A DNA stretch of 22,225 nt from CAXTSE01 sp035554115. GTDB lineage: Bacteria; Actinomycetota; Actinomycetes; Actinomycetales; Microbacteriaceae. Made by a program: the position numbers and the translations under genes. The stretch covers positions 1-22,225 of the forward strand of contig DATMIW010000063.1 in NCBI GenBank assembly GCA_035554115.1, read 5' to 3'. Below the pieces are notes generated by a model. The model saw nothing but the letters and a program-made list of their open reading frames with translations. It was not told the DNA's origin and did not search any database. Below, in pieces: positions 1-6,640 of the stretch. The first letter of the stretch is position 1. Every line of letters begins with the position of its first letter.

Positions 1-32
1 GCACTCGTGCGTTCATGGGACAATCGACAGTC

Positions 33-1889
33 ATGTCTCCGCGCGCCCTGCAGCCCCTCGCCCCCGCTGCCACCGACCCCTCGCGCATCCGCAATTTCTG
101 CATCATCGCCCACATCGACCACGGCAAGTCGACTCTCGCCGACCGCATGCTCGGCATCACCGGCGTCGTGAGCGACCGCGATATGCGCGCGCAGTACCTC
201 GACCGTATGGACATCGAGCGCGAGCGCGGCATCACGATCAAGAGCCAGGCGGTCCGGATGCCGTGGGCCGGTGACGACGGCGCTTACGCCCTCAACATGA
301 TCGACACCCCCGGCCACGTGGACTTCACCTACGAGGTGAGCCGCTCGCTCGCGGCGTGTGAGGGGGCGATCCTGCTGGTGGATGCCGCCCAGGGCATCGA
401 AGCGCAGACTCTCGCGAACCTCTACCTGGCCCTCGAGAACGACCTTGAGATCATCCCGGTGCTGAACAAGATCGACCTTCCGGCCGCCGATCCCGAAAAG
501 TACAGCCGCGAGCTCGCGCAGCTGATCGGCTGCGACCCCGAGGACGTGCTCCGGGTCAGCGGAAAGACGGGCGAAGGCGTCGAAGCGCTTCTTGACCGCG
601 TCGTGGAGAAGATCCCCGCCCCGACCGGCGACCCCAATGCCCCGGCCCGCGCCATGATCTTCGACTCGGTCTACGACTCCTACCGCGGAGTCATCACCTA
701 CGTCCGCATGATCGACGGGCGTCTCAGCCCGCGCGAGAAGATCCAGATGATGTCGACGCGTGCCGTGCACGAGCTGCTCGAAATCGGTGTCAGCTCTCCC
801 GAACCGACCCCGACCAAGGGCCTCGGCGTCGGCGAGGTCGGGTATCTGATCACCGGCGTGAAAGACGTGCGACAGTCCAAAGTCGGCGACACCGTCACGA
901 ACGCGGCCAAGCCATCCACAGAGGCGTTGCCCGGCTACACCGATCCGAAACCGATGGTGTTCTCGGGGCTGTACCCGATCGACGGCAGTGACTACCCGAT
1001 CCTGCGTGAGGCTCTCGACAAGCTCAAACTGTCGGATGCGTCCCTCAACTACGAGCCCGAAACGTCCGTCGCCCTCGGCTTCGGCTTCCGCTGCGGATTC
1101 CTGGGCCTGCTGCATCTCGAGATCGTCACGGAACGCCTGGAGCGCGAGTTCGGCCTCGACCTCATTTCAACGGCCCCGTCGGTGACCTACGAGGTTGTGC
1201 TCGAAGACAAGAAGCAGTTCACCGTGACCAACCCGAGCGAGTTCCCGACCGGCGCCAAAATCGCCCAGGTGACGGAGCCGATGGTGAAGGCGGCGATCCT
1301 GGCACCGAAGGACTACGTCGGCACGATCATGGAACTGTGCCAGTCGCGCCGCGGCACCCTGCTCGGAATGGAGTACCTCGGTGAGGACCGGGTCGAGATC
1401 CGCTACTCGATGCCGCTCGGCGAGATCGTCTTCGACTTCTTCGACCACCTCAAGTCGAAGACCGCCGGCTACGCCTCGCTCGACTACGAGCCCGCCGGCG
1501 ACCAGGAGGCCGACCTCGTGAAGGTCGACATTCTGCTGCAGGGGGAGGCGGTCGACGCGTTCAGTGCGATCGTGCACCGGGAGAAGGCTTACGCCTACGG
1601 GCTGTTGATGACAGAACGGCTGAAGAAGCTGATCCCGCGCCAGCAGTTCGAGGTGCCGATCCAGGCCGCGATCGGTGCACGCATCATCGCGCGCGAGTCC
1701 ATTTCGGCCATGCGGAAAGACGTCCTCGCCAAGTGCTACGGCGGTGACATCACCCGTAAGCGCAAACTGCTCGAGAAGCAGAAAGAGGGCAAGAAGCGCA
1801 TGAAGATGGTGGGCCGCGTCGAGGTGCCGCAGGAGGCCTTCATCGCCGCGCTGTCCGGTGATGTCGAAAAGGGCAAAGAGAAGAAGTAG
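33..1889 (+). CDS. lepA: Elongation factor 4 (LepA/EF-4), ribosome-associated GTPase
   Basis: Translational GTPase related to EF-G that acts on the 70S ribosome in the cytoplasm; proposed roles are back-translocation and help with 30S assembly or initiation. With the start at 33 it has 618 residues, close to the family's usual ~600. G1 is AHIDHGKST (residues 26-34), followed by RGITIKSQ (G2), DTPGH (G3) and NKID (G4). The LepA-specific C-terminal domain follows and the protein ends in a Lys-rich tail. An in-frame ATG at 15 would add six residues, but family members usually begin MSPRAL. The hexamer GACAAT at 19-24 lies 8 nt before ATG 33 and resembles a -10 box, and neither start has a Shine-Dalgarno sequence. 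The downstream neighbours are unrelated small membrane proteins. Identity is certain; the start is probable. Confidence 0.96.
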   Translation: MSPRALQPLAPAATDPSRIRNFCIIAHIDHGKSTLADRMLGITGVVSDRDMRAQYLDRMDIERERGITIKSQAVRMPWAGDDGAYALNMIDTPGHVDFTYEVSRSLAACEGAILLVDAAQGIEAQTLANLYLALENDLEIIPVLNKIDLPAADPEKYSRELAQLIGCDPEDVLRVSGKTGEGVEALLDRVVEKIPAPTGDPNAPARAMIFDSVYDSYRGVITYVRMIDGRLSPREKIQMMSTRAVHELLEIGVSSPEPTPTKGLGVGEVGYLITGVKDVRQSKVGDTVTNAAKPSTEALPGYTDPKPMVFSGLYPIDGSDYPILREALDKLKLSDASLNYEPETSVALGFGFRCGFLGLLHLEIVTERLEREFGLDLISTAPSVTYEVVLEDKKQFTVTNPSEFPTGAKIAQVTEPMVKAAILAPKDYVGTIMELCQSRRGTLLGMEYLGEDRVEIRYSMPLGEIVFDFFDHLKSKTAGYASLDYEPAGDQEADLVKVDILLQGEAVDAFSAIVHREKAYAYGLLMTERLKKLIPRQQFEVPIQAAIGARIIARESISAMRKDVLAKCYGGDITRKRKLLEKQKEGKKRMKMVGRVEVPQEAFIAALSGDVEKGKEKK

Positions 1890-1926
1890 CCCGGCGCCGC
1901 GTTCGAATCGCGCCTGTAGCCGCCGT

Positions 1927-1955
1927 TTGACGCGGTGATGGCGCTCCATCATGAT
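1927..1955 (+). promoter_or_regulatory. Sigma70-type promoter of the TM2/DUF2510 gene
   Basis: TTGACG (1927-1932), a 17-bp spacer, then CATGAT (1950-1955). Seven nt separate the -10 from ATG 1963, so transcription would begin at or next to that start codon. This decides the start in favour of 1963 over the ATGs at 1951 and 1954, which lie inside the -10. Confidence 0.6.
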
Positions 1956-1962
1956 GAGCGGC

Positions 1963-2322
1963 ATGACGAACACCGCGGCTCCCGGCTGGTACGCAGATCC
2001 TAGAAATCCCAACGTCGAGCATTGGTGGGACGGTGCCGCGTATCAGGGGACACGGGCCGCAGCTTCAGTGCCCATTTATGGCGCAGCGATCTCGTATGGC
2101 GCAGCGATCTCGCCGAAGAGCAGGACTGTCGCGTCAATCCTGGGATTCTTCCTCGGTGGTCTCGGCATAGATCGCTTCTACCTCGGAAATATCGGGATGG
2201 GCGTGGCCAAGCTCTTGGTCGGCTGGTTGACGCTTGGCATCTGGCCGCTCATCGATTGGATCGTCATCCTCGCGGGAGCGGCCCACGACGGCGACGGCCT
2301 GCCGGTCACGAATTGGAACTAA
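1963..2322 (+). CDS. Small membrane protein with DUF2510 and TM2 domains
   Basis: About 119 residues. The N-terminus carries a DUF2510 motif (PGWYADP...HWWDG, roughly residues 7-26), common at the N-terminus of actinobacterial membrane proteins and of unknown function. A short linker follows, holding YGAAIS twice in a row, and then a TM2 domain. The TM2 domain begins SKSRTVASILGFFLGGLGIDRFYLG and has two predicted membrane helices, the second around LGIWPLIDWIVILAG. The GxxGxDRFYLG turn is typical of TM2. Neither domain has a firmly established biochemical role; a regulatory or scaffolding membrane function is only inference. It has its own promoter, and the next gene also appears independently promoted. 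The start at 1963 is chosen from promoter geometry; upstream ATGs at 1951 and 1954 remain possible. Confidence 0.85.
   Translation: MTNTAAPGWYADPRNPNVEHWWDGAAYQGTRAAASVPIYGAAISYGAAISPKSRTVASILGFFLGGLGIDRFYLGNIGMGVAKLLVGWLTLGIWPLIDWIVILAGAAHDGDGLPVTNWN
2077..2112 (+). repeat. 18-bp perfect tandem duplication inside the TM2 gene
   Basis: TATGGCGCAGCGATCTCG occurs at 2077-2094 and again at 2095-2112 without a mismatch. It encodes YGAAIS-YGAAIS in the linker between DUF2510 and TM2. The absence of silent differences suggests a recent slippage event that keeps the frame. Confidence 0.95.
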
Positions 2323-2362
2323 GCAGCAGTTCTGCGCGGTACATGTGCCGCAAAGCTGCGTC

Positions 2363-2374
2363 TACCCTGGGAAT
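2363..2374 (+). promoter_or_regulatory. Leaderless-type -10 box of the DUF1990 gene
   Basis: TACCCT (2363-2368), then exactly 6 nt, then GTG 2375. This is the TANNNT-N6-start layout of leaderless transcripts in Actinobacteria. I see no convincing -35. Confidence 0.6.
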
Positions 2375-3040
2375 GTGACCCCCGCGACCGAACGTTCACT
2401 GTGGCGCGTGCCCGTGACCTATGGCGCTGTGGGCGGAACCCAGGCGGACGATCTGCTGCAGTATCCGCCGCGTGGATACCGGCCGAGTGAACGTCGAGTG
2501 CGTATCGGGCACGGGGCGGCACGCTGGGAGCATGCGTGGGTGGCTGTCATGAGCTGGGAGCTCCAGCGCAGATCGGGCATTCGCGTGCGTCCTCTCATCT
2601 CGCCCACAGAGGTCACAGTCGGCGGCTACACGCCGGTGGTTTTTGACACGACGGGCTCCCCGATCACACCGGCGACAGTGGGGGAGTCGGGCGAGACCCT
2701 CTATTCCGCTGACGGAACTGAACTGCTGAAGGCAGGCGACACCGCGATCATGCGGGTTCCGCTGTGGCCGTTTCGGGTGCCGGCGCGCGTTGTGTACGTG
2801 GTCGACGAGCCGCAGCGCCGCGGATTCGCCTACGGCACCCTGCCCGGTCATCCGGAACGCGGCGAAGAGGCTTTCATCGTCGAGAGGCGCGACGACGATT
2901 CGGTATGGCTCACGATCCGTGCTTTCTCCCGCCCTGCGAGCCTCCTGTTCTGGATCGCGTACCCGGCCGTCCGGATCATGCAAGAGATCTACACAACGCG
3001 CTATGAACGCGCCCTGAGCGGTCCGATCGAGGGTGAGTAG
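2375..3040 (+). CDS. DUF1990 family protein
   Basis: A 221-residue protein of the DUF1990 family, whose function is not established. Recognisable family segments are YGAVGGT near the N-terminus, PPRGYRPSERRVRIGHG, the AW-rich stretch WEHAWVAVMSWELQRRSGI, and the C-terminal FAYGTLPGHPERGEEAFIV followed by WLTIRAFSRPASLLFWIAYP. The last of these is hydrophobic and could touch a membrane. The frame is open upstream to 2234, but that would run into the TM2 coding region. GTG 2375 sits 6 nt after a TACCCT box and gives the usual family length. No enzyme motif is evident. It lies between two DUF2510 genes; whether the three act together is unknown, because each seems to have its own promoter. Confidence 0.88.
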   Translation: MTPATERSLWRVPVTYGAVGGTQADDLLQYPPRGYRPSERRVRIGHGAARWEHAWVAVMSWELQRRSGIRVRPLISPTEVTVGGYTPVVFDTTGSPITPATVGESGETLYSADGTELLKAGDTAIMRVPLWPFRVPARVVYVVDEPQRRGFAYGTLPGHPERGEEAFIVERRDDDSVWLTIRAFSRPASLLFWIAYPAVRIMQEIYTTRYERALSGPIEGE

Positions 3041-3055
3041 CGCTCGTCTCACGCC

Positions 3056-3067
3056 TAGACTGACCGC
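3056..3067 (+). promoter_or_regulatory. Leaderless-type -10 box of the second DUF2510 gene
   Basis: TAGACT (3056-3061), 6 nt, then GTG 3068. It lies in the 27-bp gap after the DUF1990 stop and supports initiation at GTG 3068 rather than at the ATG four codons later. Confidence 0.6.
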
Positions 3068-3691
3068 GTGAGTGACATGACGACCCCTGTCCCCGCCGGC
3101 TGGTATCCCGATCAGACTGCCCCCGGTTATCAGCGGTGGTGGGATGGGGTGCAGTGGACCGAGCATGTCCAGGACCCCTACGACCCGGCTGCCGCCGCGA
3201 CAGCGCTCATGGCCTCGGAGGGCACGAAGACTGGCACCGTGTGGGTGTGGTTGATCGTGCTGCTCCCGCTGTCCAGCATCGCGTCGATTTTCCTCATCGA
3301 CATAGAGGGATACATACGGTCAATGACGGTTAATTCCACGTCGTCGACAGCCGCGGAACTCAGCCTCATTACGTCACCCGGCTATGTAGCGAACTTGGTG
3401 TTCAGCTTCCTGCTCTATGGCCTCAGCGTGTTCTTTGCGGCGCTTGACGCTCGCGTCTTGGCGCAGCGAGGTGTGCAACGTCCTTTCCATTGGGCGTTCA
3501 CCTTTCTCGGCGGGATTGTTTACGTGATCGGCCGCTCGGTTGTGGTGAGACATCGCACCGGGCAAGGGCTCGCTCCGCTCTGGGGCTTTATCGCGGTTCA
3601 GGTGGTCATCTTCATTGCTTCCTTCGTGTGGGCGATCGTGTTGGTGCAGTCGCTGATGAACTCGATGCCGGGCTATTACTCGATTAACTAG
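3068..3691 (+). CDS. DUF2510 multi-pass membrane protein
   Basis: A 207-residue protein. The N-terminal DUF2510 motif (PAGWYPDQTAPGYQRWWDGVQW, residues 9-30) is followed by an Ala-rich linker. About four predicted membrane segments come next: roughly residues 58-78 (VWVWLIVLLPLSSIASIFLI), 103-123, 137-157 and 172-195 (FIAVQVVIFIASFVWAIVLV). No catalytic motif is visible. Family members are widespread in Actinobacteria and uncharacterised. It is separated from hemW by 36 bp and ends just before a small GC-rich inverted repeat. Function unknown. Confidence 0.85.
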   Translation: MSDMTTPVPAGWYPDQTAPGYQRWWDGVQWTEHVQDPYDPAAAATALMASEGTKTGTVWVWLIVLLPLSSIASIFLIDIEGYIRSMTVNSTSSTAAELSLITSPGYVANLVFSFLLYGLSVFFAALDARVLAQRGVQRPFHWAFTFLGGIVYVIGRSVVVRHRTGQGLAPLWGFIAVQVVIFIASFVWAIVLVQSLMNSMPGYYSIN

Positions 3692-3715
3692 CCGGTCGGC
3701 TTCGGCCTTCTCTGC

Positions 3716-3727
3716 GAGAATCGCAAG
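3716..3727 (+). promoter_or_regulatory. Possible weak leaderless -10 of hemW
   Basis: GAGAAT (3716-3721) followed by 6 nt and ATG 3728. The first base departs from TANNNT, but the spacing matches the other leaderless genes here and hemW has no Shine-Dalgarno sequence. Low certainty. Confidence 0.35.
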
Positions 3728-4960
3728 ATGCCGTCCGCCCTCCCGATCGCCGACCCGGCACCTGCGGACGGGGCACTCCCGGCGAGCGTCGCCACCGGAT
3801 CCGTCGACCGTGACTTTGGCGTCTATGTGCATGTGCCGTTCTGCAAGGTGCGCTGCGGGTACTGCGACTTCAACACCTACACCGCCACCGAGATCCGGGG
3901 CGTGAAGCAAAGCGACTACGCCGGTCAGGCCCTGGCCGAAATAGCGCTGGCTGCGTCTGTGCTCGAGAACAGCGGCGCCACGCCGCGTCCCGTGTCGACG
4001 GTGTTCGTCGGGGGTGGAACCCCGACCCTCCTGTCCGTCAGTGACCTTGCGAGCGTGCTCGACGGCATCCGGACCACCTGGGGCCTTCGACTGGATGCCG
4101 AGGTGACGACCGAGGCGAACCCCGACTCGGTGACGGGTGAGTCGCTCGCCGAACTCGCCGCCGCCGGGTTCACGCGGGTCAGCTTCGGGATGCAGTCGGC
4201 GGTGCCGAGCGTCCTCGCCACCCTTGAGCGCACGCACGACCCCGCGCGCATCCCGCTGGTGGTGCAGTGGGCACGCGAGGCAGGGCTCGACGTCAGCCTC
4301 GACCTCATCTACGGAACGCCCGGCGAGACCCTCGACGACTGGCGCGCATCTCTTGACATGGCCCTTACTCAGCGGCCTGATCACATCAGCGCCTACGCCC
4401 TGATCGTCGAGGACGGCACGAAGCTGGCGCGGCAGATCTCGCGCGGAGAGGTGGCCAGCCCCGACGATGACCTGCAGGCCGACATGTACGAACTCGCGGA
4501 TGCGACCCTGGCCGCGCAGGGCTACGACTGGTACGAGGTCAGCAACTGGGCGACGGCGCCTGTGCATCGCTCCCGGCACAACCTCGCCTACTGGACAGGT
4601 CAGGACTGGTGGGGGATCGGTCCCGGAGCGCACAGTCATGTGGGCGGCGTGCGGTGGTGGAATGTGAAGCATCCCGCGGCATACGCGGAGCGGCTGGCGG
4701 CGGGGCTCTCACCCGGAGCGGGCCGGGAGACCCTCGACGCGGAGACGCGGAGGGTGGAACAGGTGCTGCTGGGATCGCGGATCGCCGACGGATTGCCGGT
4801 CGCCGTCCTCGAGGGGGCGGGGCGCGCATCCGTGGCGGGGCTCATCGCCGACGGGCTAATTGAGGGCCGGGCCGCGCTTTCCGGGCGCATCGTGTTGACC
4901 CTGCACGGGCGACTGCTCGCCGACGCCGTCGTGCGGCGCCTCCTCGGCGACTCCCGTTGA
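3728..4960 (+). CDS. hemW: Radical SAM heme chaperone HemW (coproporphyrinogen III oxidase-like)
   Basis: A 410-residue radical SAM protein. The [4Fe-4S]/SAM motif CKVRCGYC is at residues 39-46 (Cys39, Cys43, Cys46), preceded by YVHVPFC. Further family segments are VFVGGGTPTLL, TTEANPDS, GFTRVSFGMQS and the HemW C-terminal region with ARHNLAYW-type sequence (here SRHNLAYWTGQDWWGIGPGAHS). HemW binds heme and is thought to deliver it to membrane respiratory enzymes; it lacks true HemN activity in the cases studied. The CxxxCxxC motif with a following G-Y-C and no fourth Cys fits HemW rather than HemN. The TGA stop overlaps the first two bases of a long inverted repeat shared with the convergent DUF4870 gene. 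The lepA-hemW-hrcA order is normal for Actinobacteria and Firmicutes. Confidence 0.93.
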   Translation: MPSALPIADPAPADGALPASVATGSVDRDFGVYVHVPFCKVRCGYCDFNTYTATEIRGVKQSDYAGQALAEIALAASVLENSGATPRPVSTVFVGGGTPTLLSVSDLASVLDGIRTTWGLRLDAEVTTEANPDSVTGESLAELAAAGFTRVSFGMQSAVPSVLATLERTHDPARIPLVVQWAREAGLDVSLDLIYGTPGETLDDWRASLDMALTQRPDHISAYALIVEDGTKLARQISRGEVASPDDDLQADMYELADATLAAQGYDWYEVSNWATAPVHRSRHNLAYWTGQDWWGIGPGAHSHVGGVRWWNVKHPAAYAERLAAGLSPGAGRETLDAETRRVEQVLLGSRIADGLPVAVLEGAGRASVAGLIADGLIEGRAALSGRIVLTLHGRLLADAVVRRLLGDSR

Positions 4961-5004
4961 TCGAGCTTGTCGAGATCCCGGCGTAGATCTCGACAAGCGC
5001 GATC
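4959..5004. terminator. 19-bp inverted repeat between convergent genes (interspersed-repeat family)
   Basis: GATCGAGCTTGTCGAGATC (4959-4977) pairs with 4986-5004 across an 8-nt loop, with one mismatch. It begins at the hemW stop codon and can act as a factor-independent or road-block terminator in both directions, although no T-run follows. The arms match the repeat family found at 19297-19381 and 16373-16392. Confidence 0.6.
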
Positions 5005-5022
5005 TGCAAGCGGTGAGAAACA

Positions 5023-5056
5023 CGAAAGCGCCGAGCCCGCAGGCCCGGCGCTTTCG
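5023..5056 (-). terminator. Intrinsic terminator of the DUF4870 gene
   Basis: CGAAAGCGCCG (5023-5033) pairs perfectly with CGGCGCTTTCG (5046-5056), with a further GCC/GGC pair inside. On the minus strand it starts 17 nt after the DUF4870 stop and runs into CTTTCGTGTTTC, a moderate T-tract. On the plus strand it could also help stop hemW readthrough. Confidence 0.7.
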
Positions 5057-5072
5057 AATACGCGTCTACTTT

Positions 5073-5435
5073 CTACTTGATGAAGCGGATCGCGAAGGGG
5101 TAGCGGTAGCTTTCGCCCGCCTGCACCTTCGTGAAGCCGATGATCGAGAAGATGATCGAAACGATCCAGGCGGCCAGCGAAATGAGGCCACCGATGAGGA
5201 TGAGCGAAAGAATCGCGCCGACGACATAGGCGATGAGGATCGTGATCTGGAAGTTCAGAGCCTCTTTGCCCTCGACGTTGGTGCGAGGACCGCGGTCCTT
5301 GAAGATGAGCCAGATGATCAGCGCCGGGATGAAGCCGAGAATCCCGCCGAGGTGAGCAAACCCAGCCCACTGCTTGTCATCGGCTTCGGTGAGCGGAGCG
5401 GCCGGCTGCGGGGCTGCGGGAGGAGGGGTAGTCAT
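5073..5435 (-). CDS. DUF4870 (Tic20-like) small membrane protein
   Basis: A 120-residue protein starting MTTPPPAAPQPAAP. The Pro/Ala-rich tail is followed by TEADDKQWAGFAHLGGILGFIPALIIWLIF (first helix), a polar RTNVEGKEALNFQIT segment and two more hydrophobic helices, ending YRYPFAIRFIK. The sequence H-LGG-LGF-P-LIIW, then EALNFQ, then YP, is typical of DUF4870, related to the Tic20 fold. Function is unknown. The start at 5435 has an AAAGG Shine-Dalgarno-like element 7 nt upstream. Longer in-frame extensions to 5501 have no family support. It is divergent from hrcA and convergent with hemW. Confidence 0.87.
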   Translation of the reverse strand: MTTPPPAAPQPAAPLTEADDKQWAGFAHLGGILGFIPALIIWLIFKDRGPRTNVEGKEALNFQITILIAYVVGAILSLILIGGLISLAAWIVSIIFSIIGFTKVQAGESYRYPFAIRFIK

Positions 5436-5505
5436 GTGATGCCTTTCATTTCGGAGAAGGTCTCTCGCGCTTGACCACCCCGGGGCGCGGCTCAAGCACA
5501 CTCAC

Positions 5506-5535
5506 ACGGTAGTGGTAGCGGAATGCCGTGTGCAA
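5506..5535 (-). promoter_or_regulatory. Candidate promoter of the DUF4870 gene
   Basis: On the minus strand, TTGCAC (5535-5530), an 18-bp spacer, then TACCGT (5511-5506), giving a transcript with a ~65-nt leader before ATG 5435. It is close to, but not overlapping, the hrcA -10. Confidence 0.4.
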
Positions 5536-5558
5536 CGGTCGGGTAACGGTGTGTCGCG

Positions 5559-5590
5559 TACTATTGGCAGTCACACTCCGAGAGTGCCAA
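5559..5590 (+). promoter_or_regulatory. hrcA-dnaJ promoter -10 with CIRCE operator
   Basis: CIRCE is the HrcA operator TTAGCACTC-N9-GAGTGCTAA. Here TTGGCAGTC (5564-5572), 9 nt, GAGTGCCAA (5582-5590): the arms pair at 8 of 9 positions. TACTAT (5559-5564) is the likely -10 and shares its last base with the left CIRCE arm, so HrcA bound here would cover the transcription start. An AG-rich GAGGGG ribosome binding site precedes GTG 5604. No good -35 is seen. Confidence 0.88.
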
Positions 5591-5603
5591 GGACGAGGGG
5601 ACG

Positions 5604-6635
5604 GTGACCCGCATGGTGTCTGAGCGCAGCCTCGCTGTCTTGCGCGTGATCGTGCAGGACTATGTCGCCTCACGTGAACCCGTGGGATCGAAGACGATTG
5701 TCGAACGCCACGCCTTCGGAGTTTCGGCCGCAACGATCCGCAACGATATGGCGCAGCTCGAAGAAGAAGAACTCATAACAGCCCCGCATACCTCGTCTGG
5801 ACGTGTCCCCACCGACAAGGGATACCGCGTCTTCGTCGATCAGCTGACAGATCTGCGCCCCCTTAGTTCCGCGCAGCGTCAGGCGATCGAGACCTTCCTG
5901 GGTGAGGCGGCCGACCTCGACGATGTGCTGTCGCGCACTGTCCGGCTGCTTTCGCAACTCACGAACCAGGTGGCCCTCGCGCAGTATCCGTCGTTTGGGT
6001 CCGCGCGCGTGCGCCATATCGAGCTTGTGGCGCTCGGGCCGACTCGCCTGATGACGGTGCTGATCACCGACTCCGGTCGCGTCGACCAGCGAATGCTGGA
6101 TGTCGCTCACGGCCTGAGCGATCAGGATCTGTCCCAGCTTCGCTCGGTCTTCAACACCGAGCTGGGAGGTTTGGCGCTCGCCGATGCCAACGACAAGCTG
6201 CGCGGAATCCCCGATCTCGTCGCGCGCGAGCACGCTCAACTCGTACGAGACATTGCGACAAGTCTGGGAGACCAGGTTGCGGTGAATCGGAAGGATCGAC
6301 TCGTGCTGGCGGGAGCCGCGAACCTCGCCCGCACCGAAGGCGACTTTTCGGGCAGCATCTTTCCGGTGCTCGAAGCCATCGAAGAGCAGGTCACTCTGCT
6401 TAAACTGTTCGGTGAGATCGAGTTGGCAGACGAAGGTGTGTCGGCAAGCATCGGGCGTGAGAACGACGGCTTTGGCCTGGGCGAGACGAGTGTGCTGGCT
6501 TCGGGCTACACGGCATCCGGTGGAAGTGTGGCGCGTCTGGGAGTTCTCGGCCCGACGCGTATGGATTATTCGAACAACATGGTGGCCGTGCGGGCTGTTG
6601 CCCGCTACCTGACGCGGCTGCTCGGTGAGGACTAG
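5604..6635 (+). CDS. hrcA: Heat-inducible transcription repressor HrcA
   Basis: A 343-residue repressor of class I heat-shock genes; it binds CIRCE and needs the GroE chaperonin for activity in studied species. The N-terminal winged helix covers residues 1-~75 (SERSLAVLRVIVQDYVASREPVGSKTIVE, then GVSAATIRNDMAQLEEEELI and HTSSGRVPTDKGYRVFVDQL, the hallmark wing). The GAF-like core follows, and the family C-terminal segment is LGVLGPTRMDYSNNMVAVRAVARYLTRLL. GTG 5604 has a GAGGGG element 7 nt upstream; ATG 5613 is an alternative. The CIRCE site just upstream implies autorepression, and the 5-nt gap to dnaJ implies cotranscription. Length is normal for the family. Confidence 0.96.
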   Translation: MTRMVSERSLAVLRVIVQDYVASREPVGSKTIVERHAFGVSAATIRNDMAQLEEEELITAPHTSSGRVPTDKGYRVFVDQLTDLRPLSSAQRQAIETFLGEAADLDDVLSRTVRLLSQLTNQVALAQYPSFGSARVRHIELVALGPTRLMTVLITDSGRVDQRMLDVAHGLSDQDLSQLRSVFNTELGGLALADANDKLRGIPDLVAREHAQLVRDIATSLGDQVAVNRKDRLVLAGAANLARTEGDFSGSIFPVLEAIEEQVTLLKLFGEIELADEGVSASIGRENDGFGLGETSVLASGYTASGGSVARLGVLGPTRMDYSNNMVAVRAVARYLTRLLGED

Positions 6636-6640
6636 GAAAT

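Noticed and set aside
1167..2012. 281-codon minus-strand frame over the end of lepA
   Set aside because: Antisense to the conserved LepA C-terminal domain, with His/Leu/Arg-rich sequence of no known family.
2234..2374. Upstream extension of the DUF1990 gene
   Set aside because: It overlaps the TM2 gene, has no family match, and GTG 2375 has a clear leaderless promoter.
3374..4672. 432-codon open frame on the minus strand across hemW
   Set aside because: It mirrors the hemW reading frame in GC-rich DNA, has no recognisable domain, low-complexity His/Arg-rich sequence, and hemW on the plus strand is certain.
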